The translations under genes were made by a program, and so were the position numbers. Of a stretch of 64,000 nucleotides of DNA, positions 9,230 through 18,030 are shown in pieces. The notes under the pieces were generated by a model. The model worked only from the letters and a program-made list of their open reading frames with translations. It was not told where the DNA came from and did not search any database. The stretch spans positions 1,798,001-1,862,000 of the forward strand of contig NZ_CP043661.1 of NCBI RefSeq assembly GCF_014217565.1, read 5' to 3'. Numbering within the stretch: position 1 is the stretch's first letter; each line of letters starts with the position of its first letter. Source of the DNA: Kribbella qitaiheensis. Its GTDB lineage: Bacteria > Actinomycetota > Actinomycetes > Propionibacteriales > Kribbellaceae.

Positions 9230-10039
9230 TGCGGACCGCTTTCGATGGCAGTCCGGAGCATCGTCTCATCGAGAGGTGGTGCGGAACGGCGTATCCACAG
9301 GAAGTATTCGACATTTCCTGACGGGCCGGGCAGCGGACTGGCCGCGACCCCCTCGACACCCCAGCCCAGGCCGGCCGCTTTCGCCGCCACCCCGCGCACC
9401 GCGTCGGCCCGCAGTTCCGGGTCCCGTACTACGCCGCCCTTGCCCAGCCGCTCCTTGCCGACCTCGAACTGCGGCTTCACCATCAGCACCAGGTCGCCGT
9501 CCGGAGTCACGACTCCGAGAAGTGCGGGCAGCACCAGTGTGAGCGAGATGAAGCTCAGGTCGCTGACCACCAGGTCGACCGGTTCACCGATGTCCTCCAG
9601 CGTCAGCGTCCGGACGTTCGTACGGTCCATCACGGTGACCCGGTCGTCGGTCTGCAGCGCCCAGACGAGCTGGCCGTAACCGACATCGACGGCGATCACG
9701 CTGGCCGCTTCGTTGCGCAGCAGTACGTCGGTGAAGCCGCCCGTGGACGCGCCGGCGTCGAGGCACCTCCGGCCCTTCACCTGTACGCCGGTGAACGCCT
9801 CGAGCGCACCGACAAGCTTGTGCGCTCCCCGCGACGCGTAGCCGGGGTCGTCGGTCTCGGAAGTGTCCACGAGGATCGGCGCATCGGCACCGACGCCGGT
9901 GGCAGGCTTGCTCGCGACCGTGCCCGAGACCTTCACCTTGCCGGCGGCGATCAGCTCGCTGGCGTGCTCGCGGGACCGGGCCAGGGCCGCGCCGGACCAG
10001 CTCAGCATCGAGCCGGGACCGTCTCACTGCCTTGGCCAC
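9226..10039 (-). CDS. tlyA: TlyA 16S/23S rRNA 2'-O-methyltransferase, apparent frameshift near the N-terminus
   Basis: TlyA methylates ribose 2'-OH in 16S and 23S rRNA and confers capreomycin sensitivity in mycobacteria. It has an S4 RNA-binding domain followed by a Rossmann methyltransferase: SRGAHKLVGALEAF, the SAM motif CLDAGASTGGFTDVLL, DLVVSDLSFISL, and VKPQFEVGK. The N-terminus is split over two frames. GTG at 10039 reads VAKAVRRSRLDAELVRRG, the normal TlyA start, but then runs out of frame. The rest (LARSREHASELIAAGKV onward) is in the frame that opens at ATG 10008. Deleting one G of the GGG at 9984-9986 joins them as RRG-LARSRE, giving about 270 aa. Either this is a sequence error, or the gene really starts at ATG 10008 (260 aa) with a damaged S4 domain and no clear ribosome site. 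Confidence 0.9.
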
Positions 10040-10070
10040 TCAGCCTGCCCTACTCATTCAGGTCTACTCA

Positions 10071-10676
10071 TCAGCGACGGTCCTCGGCGTCCGCCTCGAC
10101 CAGCGCGGTCTGCAGCCGCTCGTGCAGGTCCGCATACACCTCGGCATGCTCACCCACCGGCCGCTCGCGCAACTCGTCCAGCCGAGCCATCGTCTCCTCC
10201 ACCAACGGATGCGGAGCATCCTCGTCCCTCTCCGCGTACTGCGGGGCCTGCCGGGCCTGCGGTGCAGGCGTAGGCGCAGGTACCGGCGGGCGAGGCTGGA
10301 ACGAAGCAGGAGAGGGAAGAGAAGGCCGAGGAGCAACCGCAACTACTGGAGTCGCTTCCTCTATCTCTTCTACCTGCTCTTCGACTGCAGCTGGTTCGTC
10401 TGTTTCGAGGGAGGCCTCGAACGCAGCTTCGGTGTCCTCGTCCGCGACGGGAGGCTCTTCCTGCTCAGGCGGCAGTTCGCCGTACATCGTGAAGCCGGCC
10501 AACAGCGGGTCCGAGTGCGGAATACCCTGCTGGGACGGCTTCAGCCCGTACGACGACTGGGCGCCGGGCTCGGAGTCGTAGTCGGGCTCGGCGCTCTCGT
10601 CGGGCTCTGGTTCGTAACCGGGCTCGACGTCGGGGTCGACCTCCGAAGGGAACTGCTCGCCGGGATGGTCGGTCAC
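10071..10676 (-). CDS. Acidic hypothetical protein, conserved C-terminal helical segment
   Basis: No known function. The 201-aa product has a disordered acidic and proline-rich first 140 residues, with runs such as DPDVEPGYEPEPDESAEPD and a Pro/Ala stretch before QARQAPQY. A short helical C-terminus follows (HPLVEETMARLDELRERPVG to LHERLQTALVEAD). That last segment resembles the small conserved protein found beside tlyA in other actinobacteria (the position of Rv1693), so only the tail is likely to be the ancestral protein. It starts 1 nt after the stop of the histone-like gene and ends about 30 nt before tlyA. A role tied to TlyA or ribosome maturation would be guesswork. Confidence 0.7.
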   Translation of the reverse strand: MTDHPGEQFPSEVDPDVEPGYEPEPDESAEPDYDSEPGAQSSYGLKPSQQGIPHSDPLLAGFTMYGELPPEQEEPPVADEDTEAAFEASLETDEPAAVEEQVEEIEEATPVVAVAPRPSLPSPASFQPRPPVPAPTPAPQARQAPQYAERDEDAPHPLVEETMARLDELRERPVGEHAEVYADLHERLQTALVEADAEDRR

Positions 10677-10677
10677 G

Positions 10678-11406
10678 TCAGGCCTTCTTCGCCGGGGCCT
10701 TCTCGGCCGCCTTCTTCGCCGCGGTCCTCTCGACCGCGGTCTTCTTCGCCGGCGCCCTCTTGGCCGCGGTCTTCTCGACCGCGGTCTTCTTCGCCGGCGC
10801 CCTCTTGGCCGCGGTCTTCTCGACCGCGGTCTTCTTCGCCGGCGCCCTCTTGGCCGCGGTCTTCTCGACCGCGGTCTTCTTCGCCGGCGCCCTCTTGGCC
10901 GCCGCGGCCTTGTTCGCAGAAGCCGTCGCCGGGGACTTCTTCACCGGAGCCTTCTTCGCAGGTGCCTTCCGCGGACCCGAAGCCGCCGCGGCAACCGGAG
11001 CCGAAGTGGAAACCGGAGCCGAAGTGGAAACCGGAGCCGAAGCCGGTGCTGCGGCCGATGCCGCCAGCGCCTCGATCGCGTCGGCGAGCTCGTGCTCGAG
11101 CCCCTCGACCCGCCGGGTCAGCGCCGCGACCTCCTCGGACCGGGCGAAGCCCAGCCGCGCGACCGCGCCCTCGACCTCGTTCGCCACGATCGCCTGCAGC
11201 AGCTGTCGGTTGCTCTTGCTGGTGGCAACGATCTCGTCGGCGAGGTCGGTCACCTTGCCGGTCAGGCCGGAGGTCAGCGCGTCCGCGCCGGTCTGCTGCA
11301 GCAGCGCCTTGGCGGCCTGCTGGGCCCGCTGTCTCGTCACCTCGGTCAGACCGTTCGCCAGCTGTACATAGCCGCGCAGTGCATCCATCACCATGACTGC
11401 CTCCAT
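10678..11406 (-). CDS. Helical protein with Lys/Ala-rich histone H1-like tail
   Basis: 242-aa protein in two parts. Residues about 8-115 are an amphipathic helical region (RGYVQLANGLTEVTRQRAQQ, AALTRRVEGLEHELADAIEALA) that resembles phasin-like or coiled-coil proteins. Residues about 140-242 are a highly basic tail of APAKK, AVEKTAAK and RAPAKK units, like the C-termini of histone H1 and of mycobacterial HupB. The tail should bind DNA or RNA non-specifically. It includes four near-identical 45-bp repeats. Several starts are possible: ATG 11406 (GGAG 7 nt upstream), ATG 11394 (GGAGG 5 nt upstream) or ATG 11388. A strong hairpin (11469-11508) separates it from the HAD gene, so it may have its own promoter. 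Function is inferred from composition only. Confidence 0.7.
   Translation of the reverse strand: MEAVMVMDALRGYVQLANGLTEVTRQRAQQAAKALLQQTGADALTSGLTGKVTDLADEIVATSKSNRQLLQAIVANEVEGAVARLGFARSEEVAALTRRVEGLEHELADAIEALAASAAAPASAPVSTSAPVSTSAPVAAAASGPRKAPAKKAPVKKSPATASANKAAAAKRAPAKKTAVEKTAAKRAPAKKTAVEKTAAKRAPAKKTAVEKTAAKRAPAKKTAVERTAAKKAAEKAPAKKA
10715..10894. repeat. Four tandem 45-bp repeats inside the Lys/Ala tail
   Basis: Four nearly identical 45-bp units encode the 15-residue block RAPAKKTAVEKTAAK (the most C-terminal copy has ERTAAK). DNA identity is close to complete even at third positions, which indicates recent expansion, and copy number should differ between strains. Confidence 0.9.
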
Positions 11407-11468
11407 GCTAGATCTCCGCCTACCTACCCCGATCCGGGTGAGTCAAAAGCGGTGGTTCACTCCTCCAA

Positions 11469-11508
11469 TGGGGGTTACCCCACTGCCATACCAGTGGGGT
11501 AACCCCCA
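11469..11508 (-). terminator. Perfect 17-bp inverted repeat, probable terminator
   Basis: The left arm 11469-11485 and right arm 11492-11508 are exact reverse complements (17 bp) around a 6-nt loop. It sits in the 225-bp gap between the HAD gene (ends 11632) and the histone-like gene (starts by 11406). No T-tract follows, which is common for actinobacterial terminators. The rest of the gap has more short GC-rich palindromes and no visible gene. Confidence 0.6.
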
Positions 11509-11631
11509 CCCGGAGGGGCGAACCCCAACTTGATCGGGGTGAGCACACCGTTGGCTGCCACGGTATCGCGCCTGCCCGGCGACACCAGGTCACCCATGCC
11601 CTCCGCCGGCCCGGTTTCCGGGGCACGAGGC

Positions 11632-12744
11632 CTATTTCGCCAGCCCGACCTTCCGCAGTGCCGCGTCGATGCTGATGGACGCCGCTGCCGGCGCCGGTTT
11701 CGGCAACGGCCTCCGCGCCCGCGAACCACCTTTCGCGGCCGGCTTCGGCTCGCTCTTCGGCGTACCGTCCGCCGCGGCCCACACTGCCGACAAGATCGCC
11801 CGCAACCCGTCGTACGGCGCTCCCTCGCCAGTCACCGTGACCGCGCTGTCGACTACCTCGGCCGTCCAGCCCGCGCTGGTGTGCTTGGTCCCGTCGACCG
11901 TCACGCCTGCCTGCTTCTCAGCCAGCGCGCCCAATCCAGCAGCGATGTACGTCGGCCGCTGGTCCTTCGGCGCCACAGCGAGGTCACGGGCGTCGTTCAC
12001 GCCGGTGGCAACCCACAAGCTGGCGATGCCGACGGCGTGCGCGCCGGCGATGTCGGAGTCGAGCCGGTCGCCGATCATCAACGGCCGCTTGGCTTCGAGC
12101 CGTTCGATGCTCGTCTCCAGCAGCGGCGGTTCGGGCTTGCCCGCGACGATCGGGTCGACCTCGACGGCAGCGCGGACCGCTTGCACCAGCGTCCCGTTCC
12201 CGGGCGCCTTGCCGCCGGCCGTCGGGATGGTCAGGTCGAGGTTGGTCGCATACCAGCGAGCGCCTTCGTTGATCGCGTGCGCGCCGTCCGCGAGCATCAC
12301 CCAGTTCACATCCGGGTGGAAGCCCTGGACGACCGCGACCGGATCCGCGTCGCTGCTGCGAACCGGCTTCAGCCCGTACTCCTCCAGCGCGGCGTACAGC
12401 CCTTCACCACCGACGACCAGCACCGGCGATCCCTTGGGGAACTCACTCGCGATCAGCTTGGCCGCGGCCTGCGCCGAGGTGACCACGTCCTCCGCGATCA
12501 CGTCCAGCCCGAACGACGCGAGGTGCTCGGCGACCGCCGAAGCGGGCCGGCTGGCGTTGTTGGTGACGTACCCGATCCGCATCCCGTCCTTGGCCACCTT
12601 GCGCAGGTGATCGGGCGCGTCCGGGACCGGATCCGGCCCGACATACACGACGCCGTCGAGGTCCAGCAGCGCCACGTCGTACCGGCTGGAGAGCGGTTCG
12701 TCACATGCGGACAGCGGCGGTGGCGCTTCCTGTGTTCGAGTCAC
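11632..12744 (-). CDS. HAD-superfamily phosphatase (Rv1692 / NagD type)
   Basis: HAD hydrolase of class IIA, 370 aa. Motif I is DLDGVVYVG with the nucleophile Asp at about 28 and the acid/base Asp at 30; motif II is VTNNASR (60-66); the Lys motif is VAGKPEPPLLE; motif IV is MIGDRLDSDIAGA. The M. tuberculosis homologue at this position, Rv1692, is reported as a glycerol-3-phosphate phosphatase active in lipid polar-head recycling; the same reaction is likely here but not proven. After the catalytic region there is a family-typical C-terminal extension (about 275-345) ending in a basic Pro/Ala/Lys linker (EPKPAAKGGSRARRPLPKP) and a short last helix. It is divergent from the DUF1015 gene, with only about 24 bp between start codons. 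Confidence 0.88.
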   Translation of the reverse strand: MTRTQEAPPPLSACDEPLSSRYDVALLDLDGVVYVGPDPVPDAPDHLRKVAKDGMRIGYVTNNASRPASAVAEHLASFGLDVIAEDVVTSAQAAAKLIASEFPKGSPVLVVGGEGLYAALEEYGLKPVRSSDADPVAVVQGFHPDVNWVMLADGAHAINEGARWYATNLDLTIPTAGGKAPGNGTLVQAVRAAVEVDPIVAGKPEPPLLETSIERLEAKRPLMIGDRLDSDIAGAHAVGIASLWVATGVNDARDLAVAPKDQRPTYIAAGLGALAEKQAGVTVDGTKHTSAGWTAEVVDSAVTVTGEGAPYDGLRAILSAVWAAADGTPKSEPKPAAKGGSRARRPLPKPAPAAASISIDAALRKVGLAK

Positions 12745-12769
12745 CCTTCCCCCCGTACGATGCCGCCCA
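12735..12769 (+). promoter_or_regulatory. Possible leaderless promoter for the DUF1015 gene
   Basis: A TANNNT-type -10 hexamer TACGAT lies at 12756-12761, 7 nt before the ATG at 12769, with a weak TTCGAG at 12735-12740. There is no ribosome-binding site before that ATG. This fits a leaderless mRNA starting at or next to the start codon, common in actinobacteria. It is a sequence match only. Confidence 0.35.
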
Positions 12770-13932
12770 TGTCAGAAGCCACCGGAAGCGTGCTGCGGCT
12801 GGATCCTCTGCGCGCCTGGCGGTTCGTCGCCGGCAAGGTGAGCGCTCTCGGCGCGGTGACGTCGCCGCCGTACGACGTCCTGGAACCCGCCCTGGTACGG
12901 CGGCTGAATGATTCTGATCTGCACAACATGGTGAGGCTCATCCTTCCACGCGATCCCGACCTCGGCAGCGGCCGGTACGACGAGCCCGCCCGCCGGCTGG
13001 TCGGCTGGCAGCGCGACGGCATCGTGATCCAGGACCGCAGGCCCGCCCTCTACGTGTACGAACAGCAGTTCGGCGGCGCCACCCTGTGCGGTCTGGTCGG
13101 CTCGCTCGGCCTCGATCCGGCCCGCCAGGTCGTCCTGCCACACGAGAACGTGATGCAGCACTGGGTCGACGACCGGTTCGAGCTGATGGAGGCGACAGAC
13201 GCCGATCTGGAGCCCATCCTGCTCGCGTACGGCGGTGGCGGTACGGCGAGTGACGCGGTCGACGAAGCCCGGGCCGGGGTGCCGTGGCTGGTCGCGGACA
13301 CCGAGGACGGCGCGCACCACCGGATCTGGCGGATCGAGGACCCGGAGAAGCTGGCCGCGATCGCGGCCGAACTCGCCAACCGCGAGGCCCTGATCGCCGA
13401 CGGCCACCACCGCTACGCGGCGTACCTGGAACGCTCCCGCCGCTCACCGCAGCGCGCCGGTACCGACACCGGCCTCGCCATGCTGGTCGACAACGAGCGG
13501 CACCCGCTCACGCTGGACCCGATCCACCGCGTCGTCCCAGGCCTGACCCTCGACGTGGTCAAGGCCCGTACGCCCGACGGCTGGGAGGTGCTGCCCGGCC
13601 GGGTGGAGGGCGTCCCCGACCGGATCGCGGTCTTCGACGGCACTTCGTGGGTGACAGTGCGCTCGACCCAGGGCCAGGTGACGCCGACGGTCTCCCTGCT
13701 GCACGAGGAGCTGCTGCCCGCCTGGGGGATCGCTGTGGACGACATCAGCTTCCACCACGCCCTCAGCGACGCTACTGCCCTCGCAGGGCCCACACAGGCC
13801 GCTGTGGAGCTCGTAGCGCCCCGGATGGACCAGGTACTGCGCTCAGCTCTGCGCGGCGCCGTACTGCCTCAGAAGGCGACGTCGTTCGGCCCGAAGCCCC
13901 GGGTCGGACTGCTCTTCCGCATGCTGACCTGA
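12769..13932 (+). CDS. DUF1015 family protein
   Basis: Member of the DUF1015 family, 387 aa, near the usual family length of about 400. Members are cytosolic with no firm enzymatic role. Characteristic segments: LRAWRFVAGKVSALGAVTSPPYDVL at the N-terminus (continuous family signature, divided here by function), LHNMVRLILP, the central VLPHENVM, and the IADGHHRYAAYL motif (HHR) in the middle, followed by LAMLVDNE. It ends GLLFRML. The start is ATG 12769 (MSEATGSVLRLD); ATG 12760 three codons upstream is the alternative. The same frame stays open far upstream, but that part lies antisense to the HAD gene and has no family similarity. It is one of the few plus-strand genes inside an otherwise minus-strand block. 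Confidence 0.88.
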   Translation: MSEATGSVLRLDPLRAWRFVAGKVSALGAVTSPPYDVLEPALVRRLNDSDLHNMVRLILPRDPDLGSGRYDEPARRLVGWQRDGIVIQDRRPALYVYEQQFGGATLCGLVGSLGLDPARQVVLPHENVMQHWVDDRFELMEATDADLEPILLAYGGGGTASDAVDEARAGVPWLVADTEDGAHHRIWRIEDPEKLAAIAAELANREALIADGHHRYAAYLERSRRSPQRAGTDTGLAMLVDNERHPLTLDPIHRVVPGLTLDVVKARTPDGWEVLPGRVEGVPDRIAVFDGTSWVTVRSTQGQVTPTVSLLHEELLPAWGIAVDDISFHHALSDATALAGPTQAAVELVAPRMDQVLRSALRGAVLPQKATSFGPKPRVGLLFRMLT

Positions 13933-14021
13933 TTCTTGGCCGCCCCCGAGCAGTAGGGCGGGTCCGACGGCTGCCGACCGCCTGGCCCGCGAGCGCGCCG
14001 AACCCGGCTGACTTTCGCCGC

Positions 14022-14888
14022 TCAGGGCCGGTGGTAGAGGGTCAGGAACTCCTCGCGAAGCGGCTTGCGGGCCGCTCGATGGCGCTCGATCAGCCGGCCG
14101 AGCGAGAACGACAGGCTCGCATCAGCCTGTCCGGCGGCGTCCTTCGCCAGCAGGTTGAGCGCATCCGCTGCCGCGCAGTGATCCTGGTGCTGGCCCAGCA
14201 ACTCCTGGTACCTCGCGGCCTGGATCGCGATCTCCTTCGCTTCGTCACCGAGCACCGAGGCGGAGGTGTCCGCGGCGTACCGGACTCGCTTTGCCAGCAA
14301 CCTCGTCTCGTGCCAGTCGTCGTCGGGAGTCCACGGCTTCAACTGCTCAGCCGCCTCGTTGAACGCACTCCGGGCGACGTCCAGTAGCTGCGGGAGAATC
14401 TCCGCACAGGGCTGGGAGGCTTTGGGGCGCAGGTCTGGTGCGACCGCGACAGTCTTCAGATCGTCCACCAGCAAGCGGGTCCGGTCGCTCGTGACGACCT
14501 CGGCCGATCGCGCGGCAGCCCGCTCCAGGTCGACGGTCAGGGTCGTCAGGATCGCCGCCAGATGGTCGGGATCGTCCTCGGTGGTCGCGTGGTCGCGGAC
14601 CAGTGCGGCGATCACCTCGAGGTCGCGAGCCTCACCGCAACTGACGGCGAGCCAGGAAAGGTCCAGCCGTAGGTCCTTGGCCCAGTTGCCGGCGAGAAGC
14701 TTGCGGAACAGTTTCAGGTCGCTGCGCAGCCGTCGGCAGGAAACCCGCACCTGATGGATCGCGTCGTCCTCGGAGTTCTCCACCATCACAATCGCCCGCT
14801 GGAGCCGATCCGTGCCCTTCACCAGGGCGGCGGCGACCAGCGCACTCACCGGCGAATCGGGCGTCAGCTTCTCCTGGGTCTCCACCAT
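14022..14888 (-). CDS. CHAD domain protein
   Basis: CHAD (conserved histidine alpha-helical domain) protein of 288 aa. CHAD domains bind inorganic polyphosphate through a basic pore. Two conserved helices are visible: IHQVRVSCRRLRSDLKLF (first His-Arg-Arg motif) and WHETRLLAKRVRYAAD (the second half's equivalent), each with the His and spaced Arg/Lys residues of the family. The helical region covers nearly the whole protein. I chose ATG 14888 (MVETQEKLTPDSP). The frame is open to 14960, but that extension would contain the terminator hairpin of the upstream gene and has no family similarity. It sits between the TPR gene and the convergent DUF1015 gene. A polyphosphate link is inferred from family knowledge. 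Confidence 0.88.
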   Translation of the reverse strand: MVETQEKLTPDSPVSALVAAALVKGTDRLQRAIVMVENSEDDAIHQVRVSCRRLRSDLKLFRKLLAGNWAKDLRLDLSWLAVSCGEARDLEVIAALVRDHATTEDDPDHLAAILTTLTVDLERAAARSAEVVTSDRTRLLVDDLKTVAVAPDLRPKASQPCAEILPQLLDVARSAFNEAAEQLKPWTPDDDWHETRLLAKRVRYAADTSASVLGDEAKEIAIQAARYQELLGQHQDHCAAADALNLLAKDAAGQADASLSFSLGRLIERHRAARKPLREEFLTLYHRP

Positions 14889-14959
14889 CGCCCCATTCTC
14901 GCCGACCGCTCCAACACCCGCTCCCTCGCCATGCGCGCCCTGGGTTCCCGGACACAGCA

Positions 14960-15005
14960 AACGGCCCGGGCAAGCAGTGATCCCTCACCACCCACCCGGG
15001 CCGTT
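14960..15005 (-). terminator. Terminator hairpin after the TPR gene
   Basis: Perfect 11-bp inverted repeat (14960-14970 with 14995-15005, 24-nt loop) begins 10 nt after the TPR gene's stop codon on the minus strand. GC-rich stem with no strong T-run. Its position argues against CHAD starting at 14960. Confidence 0.6.
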
Positions 15006-15014
15006 CACCCTTAT

Positions 15015-17919
15015 TCAGTCCTTCTCGTCATCCTTCACAACACCCTCAACGCCGCCCTGAGCCTCGTAATCCTGAGCCTCGTCGGCGTCGTCTTCATCGG
15101 CGTCGTCTTCGTCCGAGTCGCCTTCGTCATCCGCGTCGTCCTCGTCCGCGTCGCCTTCGTCACCCGCGACGTCGGCCTCATCGGACTCGGGCCTGAGCTC
15201 GTCGACGCCCTCGCCTTCGAAGTCGCCCTCATCGTCATGGTCAGACTCGTCGGTCGCGTCGTCAGACACATCGACGTCGGCTTCGTCGACAGCATTCTCG
15301 TCGGCGTCCTCGGCGTCGTCATCAGACTCGTCGGCGTCGTCATCAGACTCGTCGTCGTCGTCGTTTGCGTCGTCATCGGCGTCGGCGAACTCGTCCTGGT
15401 CGTCGGCCGACTCTTCCTCGTCGACGTCCTCGGACTCGGGCTTGCGGTCGTCGACGTCCTCGTCCTCGCGGCCGTCCTCTTCGTCCAGGTCCGTGAACTG
15501 GAGGCCTTCGAGCTCGGCGGCACGTTCGGCCGCACCCGTGGAGCCGTCCTGGTCCGCACCCGCCGCGCGGTGGAACCACACCAGCGCCTCCTCGGTGCGG
15601 CCGCCCTCAGCCAGCGCATCGGCGTACGCGTAACGCAGTCGCGGCAACCAGTCCGCCCGCGTCCGCTTCGACAGTTCGGGCACGTCGAGCGTCTGGATCG
15701 CCGCGGCGGTCTGCCCCATGTCGCGACGCGCGCCGGCCCGCGACGATCAGCATCTCCATCTGCGAACCCTCTTCGAGCAGCAGCACCTGCTTCTCCCGCG
15801 ACAGCGCGAGCGCCTTCTCCGGCCGCCCGAGCGCACGCTCGCAGTCGGCCATCATCGGCAGCACCTCGTGGTTGCCCGTCATCCGCCGAACCGCACGGAA
15901 CTCGGTCAACGCCTCGTCGAAGTGCTCAGCCAGGTACGCCGTGATCGCCACAGCCTCCCGTACGCCGCCCAGCCGCGCCGCGAGCCGCCGCGCGACCTTC
16001 GCGTGCTTGTAGGCGAGTTCCGGATCGGCGTCCAGCAGTTGCCCGGAGGCGACCAGGTGCTGCGCGACCAGGTCCGCCAGGCTGCGTGGCAACGACCGCA
16101 GTTCCGCCTTCGCGCCACGGTCGAGCTCAGCACCGGTAATACCTTCCGGAATCACCGGGTCGTCCCGACGCGGACCGACCCTCTCTTCGTCCGGACGGTC
16201 TACGCCACCACGACGGTCGTCACGCCGGCCACCGCGCTCCGGACGGTCGCCACGACGAGGACCTCCACGTTGATCGCGGCCGGCACCGCCACGGTCGTCA
16301 CGACGCGGCGCCGAACGCTCACCCTGGTACCCGGTGCGGTCGTCCCGACGCGGCTTGTCCGCACCTACGCGGTCATCGCCACGCGGCCCGGTCCGCTCAC
16401 CACCGCGGAACCCGGTCGGCCGATCATCCCGACGCGGCCCACTCCGGTCATCACGTCGCGGGGCCCCACGCCCTGCAGCCCCACGGTCATCGCGCCGAGG
16501 CGCCCCACGGTCATCCCCACGCGAGCCATCGCTAGCCGGTCGGCTAGGCCGCTCATCGCGCCCAACACCACGCTCATCCCGCCGCGGAGCACTCCCCCAC
16601 CGCGAACCGCCACGGTCGTCCCCACGAGCAGCACCACGGTCGTCGCGGCCGGCACCCCGATCGTCCCGCTGCGGAGCAGTCCCCCACCGCGAACCGCCAC
16701 GGTCATCCCCGCGGGCAGCGCCACGGTCGGCACCCCGATCGTCCCGCTGCGGGGCACTCCCCCAGCGCGAACCGCCACGGTCATCCCCACGAGCGCCGCC
16801 GCGATCATCGCGACGCGGGGCACCACGGTCTTCACGACTGGCACCCCGGTCGTCCCCGCGTGATGCCCCACGGTCTTCCCAACGGGAACCGCCACGGTCG
16901 TCACGGCGAGGCGCACCACGGTCATCGCCGCGCGAGGCGCCACGGTCATCGCCGCGCGAGGCGCCACGGTCGTCGCCGCGCGAGGCGCCACGGTCGTCGC
17001 CACGTGAAGCGCCGCGGTCTTCCCAGCGTGAACCGCCGCGGTCGCCGCCACGAGCGGCACCGCGATCGTCACCACGCGACGCTCCGCGGTCTTCCCAGCG
17101 GGAGCCACCACTGTCATCGCGGCGCGGAGCGCCACGGTCGGGGGCAGACCTGTCGTCGCGACGCGGTCCACGATCGTCACCATCGAGCTGACCACGGAAC
17201 GGGTCACGCCCAGGAGCACCCTTGTCGTCCCACCGGGTGTTCCGCTTCGGCGCCGGCCGGTCGTCGCGCCTCGGTCCGGAACGGTCATCACGCGAAGAAC
17301 TCGGGCCACGGGCTCCACCGGTACTACGCGGCGCTCCCCCACGAGGCCCAGAACCGCCAGCTCCTCCAGATCCAGCGCGGTATCCGCCACCAGACCCACC
17401 AGAACCGCCGGCTCCGCCACGGTATCCACCGCCAGAGCTCCCAGTACCATCCGAGCCGCCGCGGTACCCGCCGCCAGAACCGCCAGAACCGCCGGAACCA
17501 CCAGAACCGCCGCGGTATCCACCGCCCGAGCTGCCGGAACCGCTGGAACCGCTGGAACCACCGCGGTATCCACCGCCCGAGCTGCCGGAACCGCTGGAAC
17601 CGCTGGAACCACCGCGGTATCCACCGCCCGAGCTGCCGGAACCGCTGGAACCGCTGGAACCACCGCGGTATCCACCGCCCGAGCTGCCGGAACCGCTGGA
17701 ACCGCTGGAACCACCGCGGTATCCACCGCCCGAGCTGCCGGAACCGCTGGATCCTCCGGACCCACCACGGAACCCGCCACCGCTGGAGCCGCCGGATCCG
17801 CGACCAGCGGAGCCCGAACGTCCACCACCAGCACCACCAGCACGGCCTGAACCGCCGGACGAACCTCGGCCAGAGCGGTCGCCCGGGCCAGAACGGGGGC
17901 TGCGAGGTGGCGTAGCCAC
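15015..17919 (-). CDS. TPR protein (Rv1691 type) with long RGG/DDRG low-complexity N-terminus and polyacidic tail; apparent frameshift
   Basis: Homologue by position and core sequence of the short actinobacterial TPR protein Rv1691, but far longer (about 967 aa after correction). Three parts: (1) residues 1 to about 590, disordered: a Gly/Ser/Tyr/Arg section with 17-residue units carrying GGGYRGG, then many DDRGA and [11 protein letters not shown] units; (2) a helical TPR core ([20 protein letters not shown] to [11 protein letters not shown]); (3) a tail of about 150 residues made mostly of Asp and Glu. The core crosses a frameshift: removing one C of CCC at 15737-15739 gives [15 protein letters not shown], the expected family sequence, and joins the two frames. 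Start GTG 17919 has AGGAG 6 nt upstream. The opposite charge of arms and tail and the RGG-like motifs suggest RNA binding or condensate behaviour (inference). It lies just downstream of the rRNA operon terminator. Confidence 0.8.
17530..17751. repeat. 51-bp tandem repeats coding GGGYRGG units
   Basis: Four full 51-bp copies (17530-17580, 17581-17631, 17632-17682, 17683-17733) and a partial fifth, almost identical at the DNA level. Each encodes 17 residues of Gly/Ser with one YRGG. More degenerate copies continue to both sides, and DDRG-type repeats cover about 16150-17290. Confidence 0.9.
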
Positions 17920-17987
17920 GATGACTCCTATCGATCGTACGACGTGTTGCGCTCAGACAAAGCTACCGGTAGGACTACCGGCACAAA

Positions 17988-18021
17988 TGTTAAGGGCCAC
18001 CCGTGTGGGTGGCCCTTAACA
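17988..18021 (-). terminator. rRNA operon terminator
   Basis: Perfect 15-bp inverted repeat (17988-18002 with 18007-18021, 4-nt loop) placed 9 nt after the 5S rRNA on the minus strand and followed by TTTGT. Classic intrinsic terminator for the rRNA operon. Confidence 0.9.
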
Positions 18022-18030
18022 GTGTGAATG

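Noticed and set aside
11530-12759. Long N-terminal extension of the DUF1015 frame
   Set aside because: Antisense to the HAD gene, which has all its motifs.
17530-17751. CRISPR array
   Set aside because: The 51-bp units are contiguous, coding and without unique spacers; the same holds for the repeats at 10.7, 53.1 and 63.7 kb.
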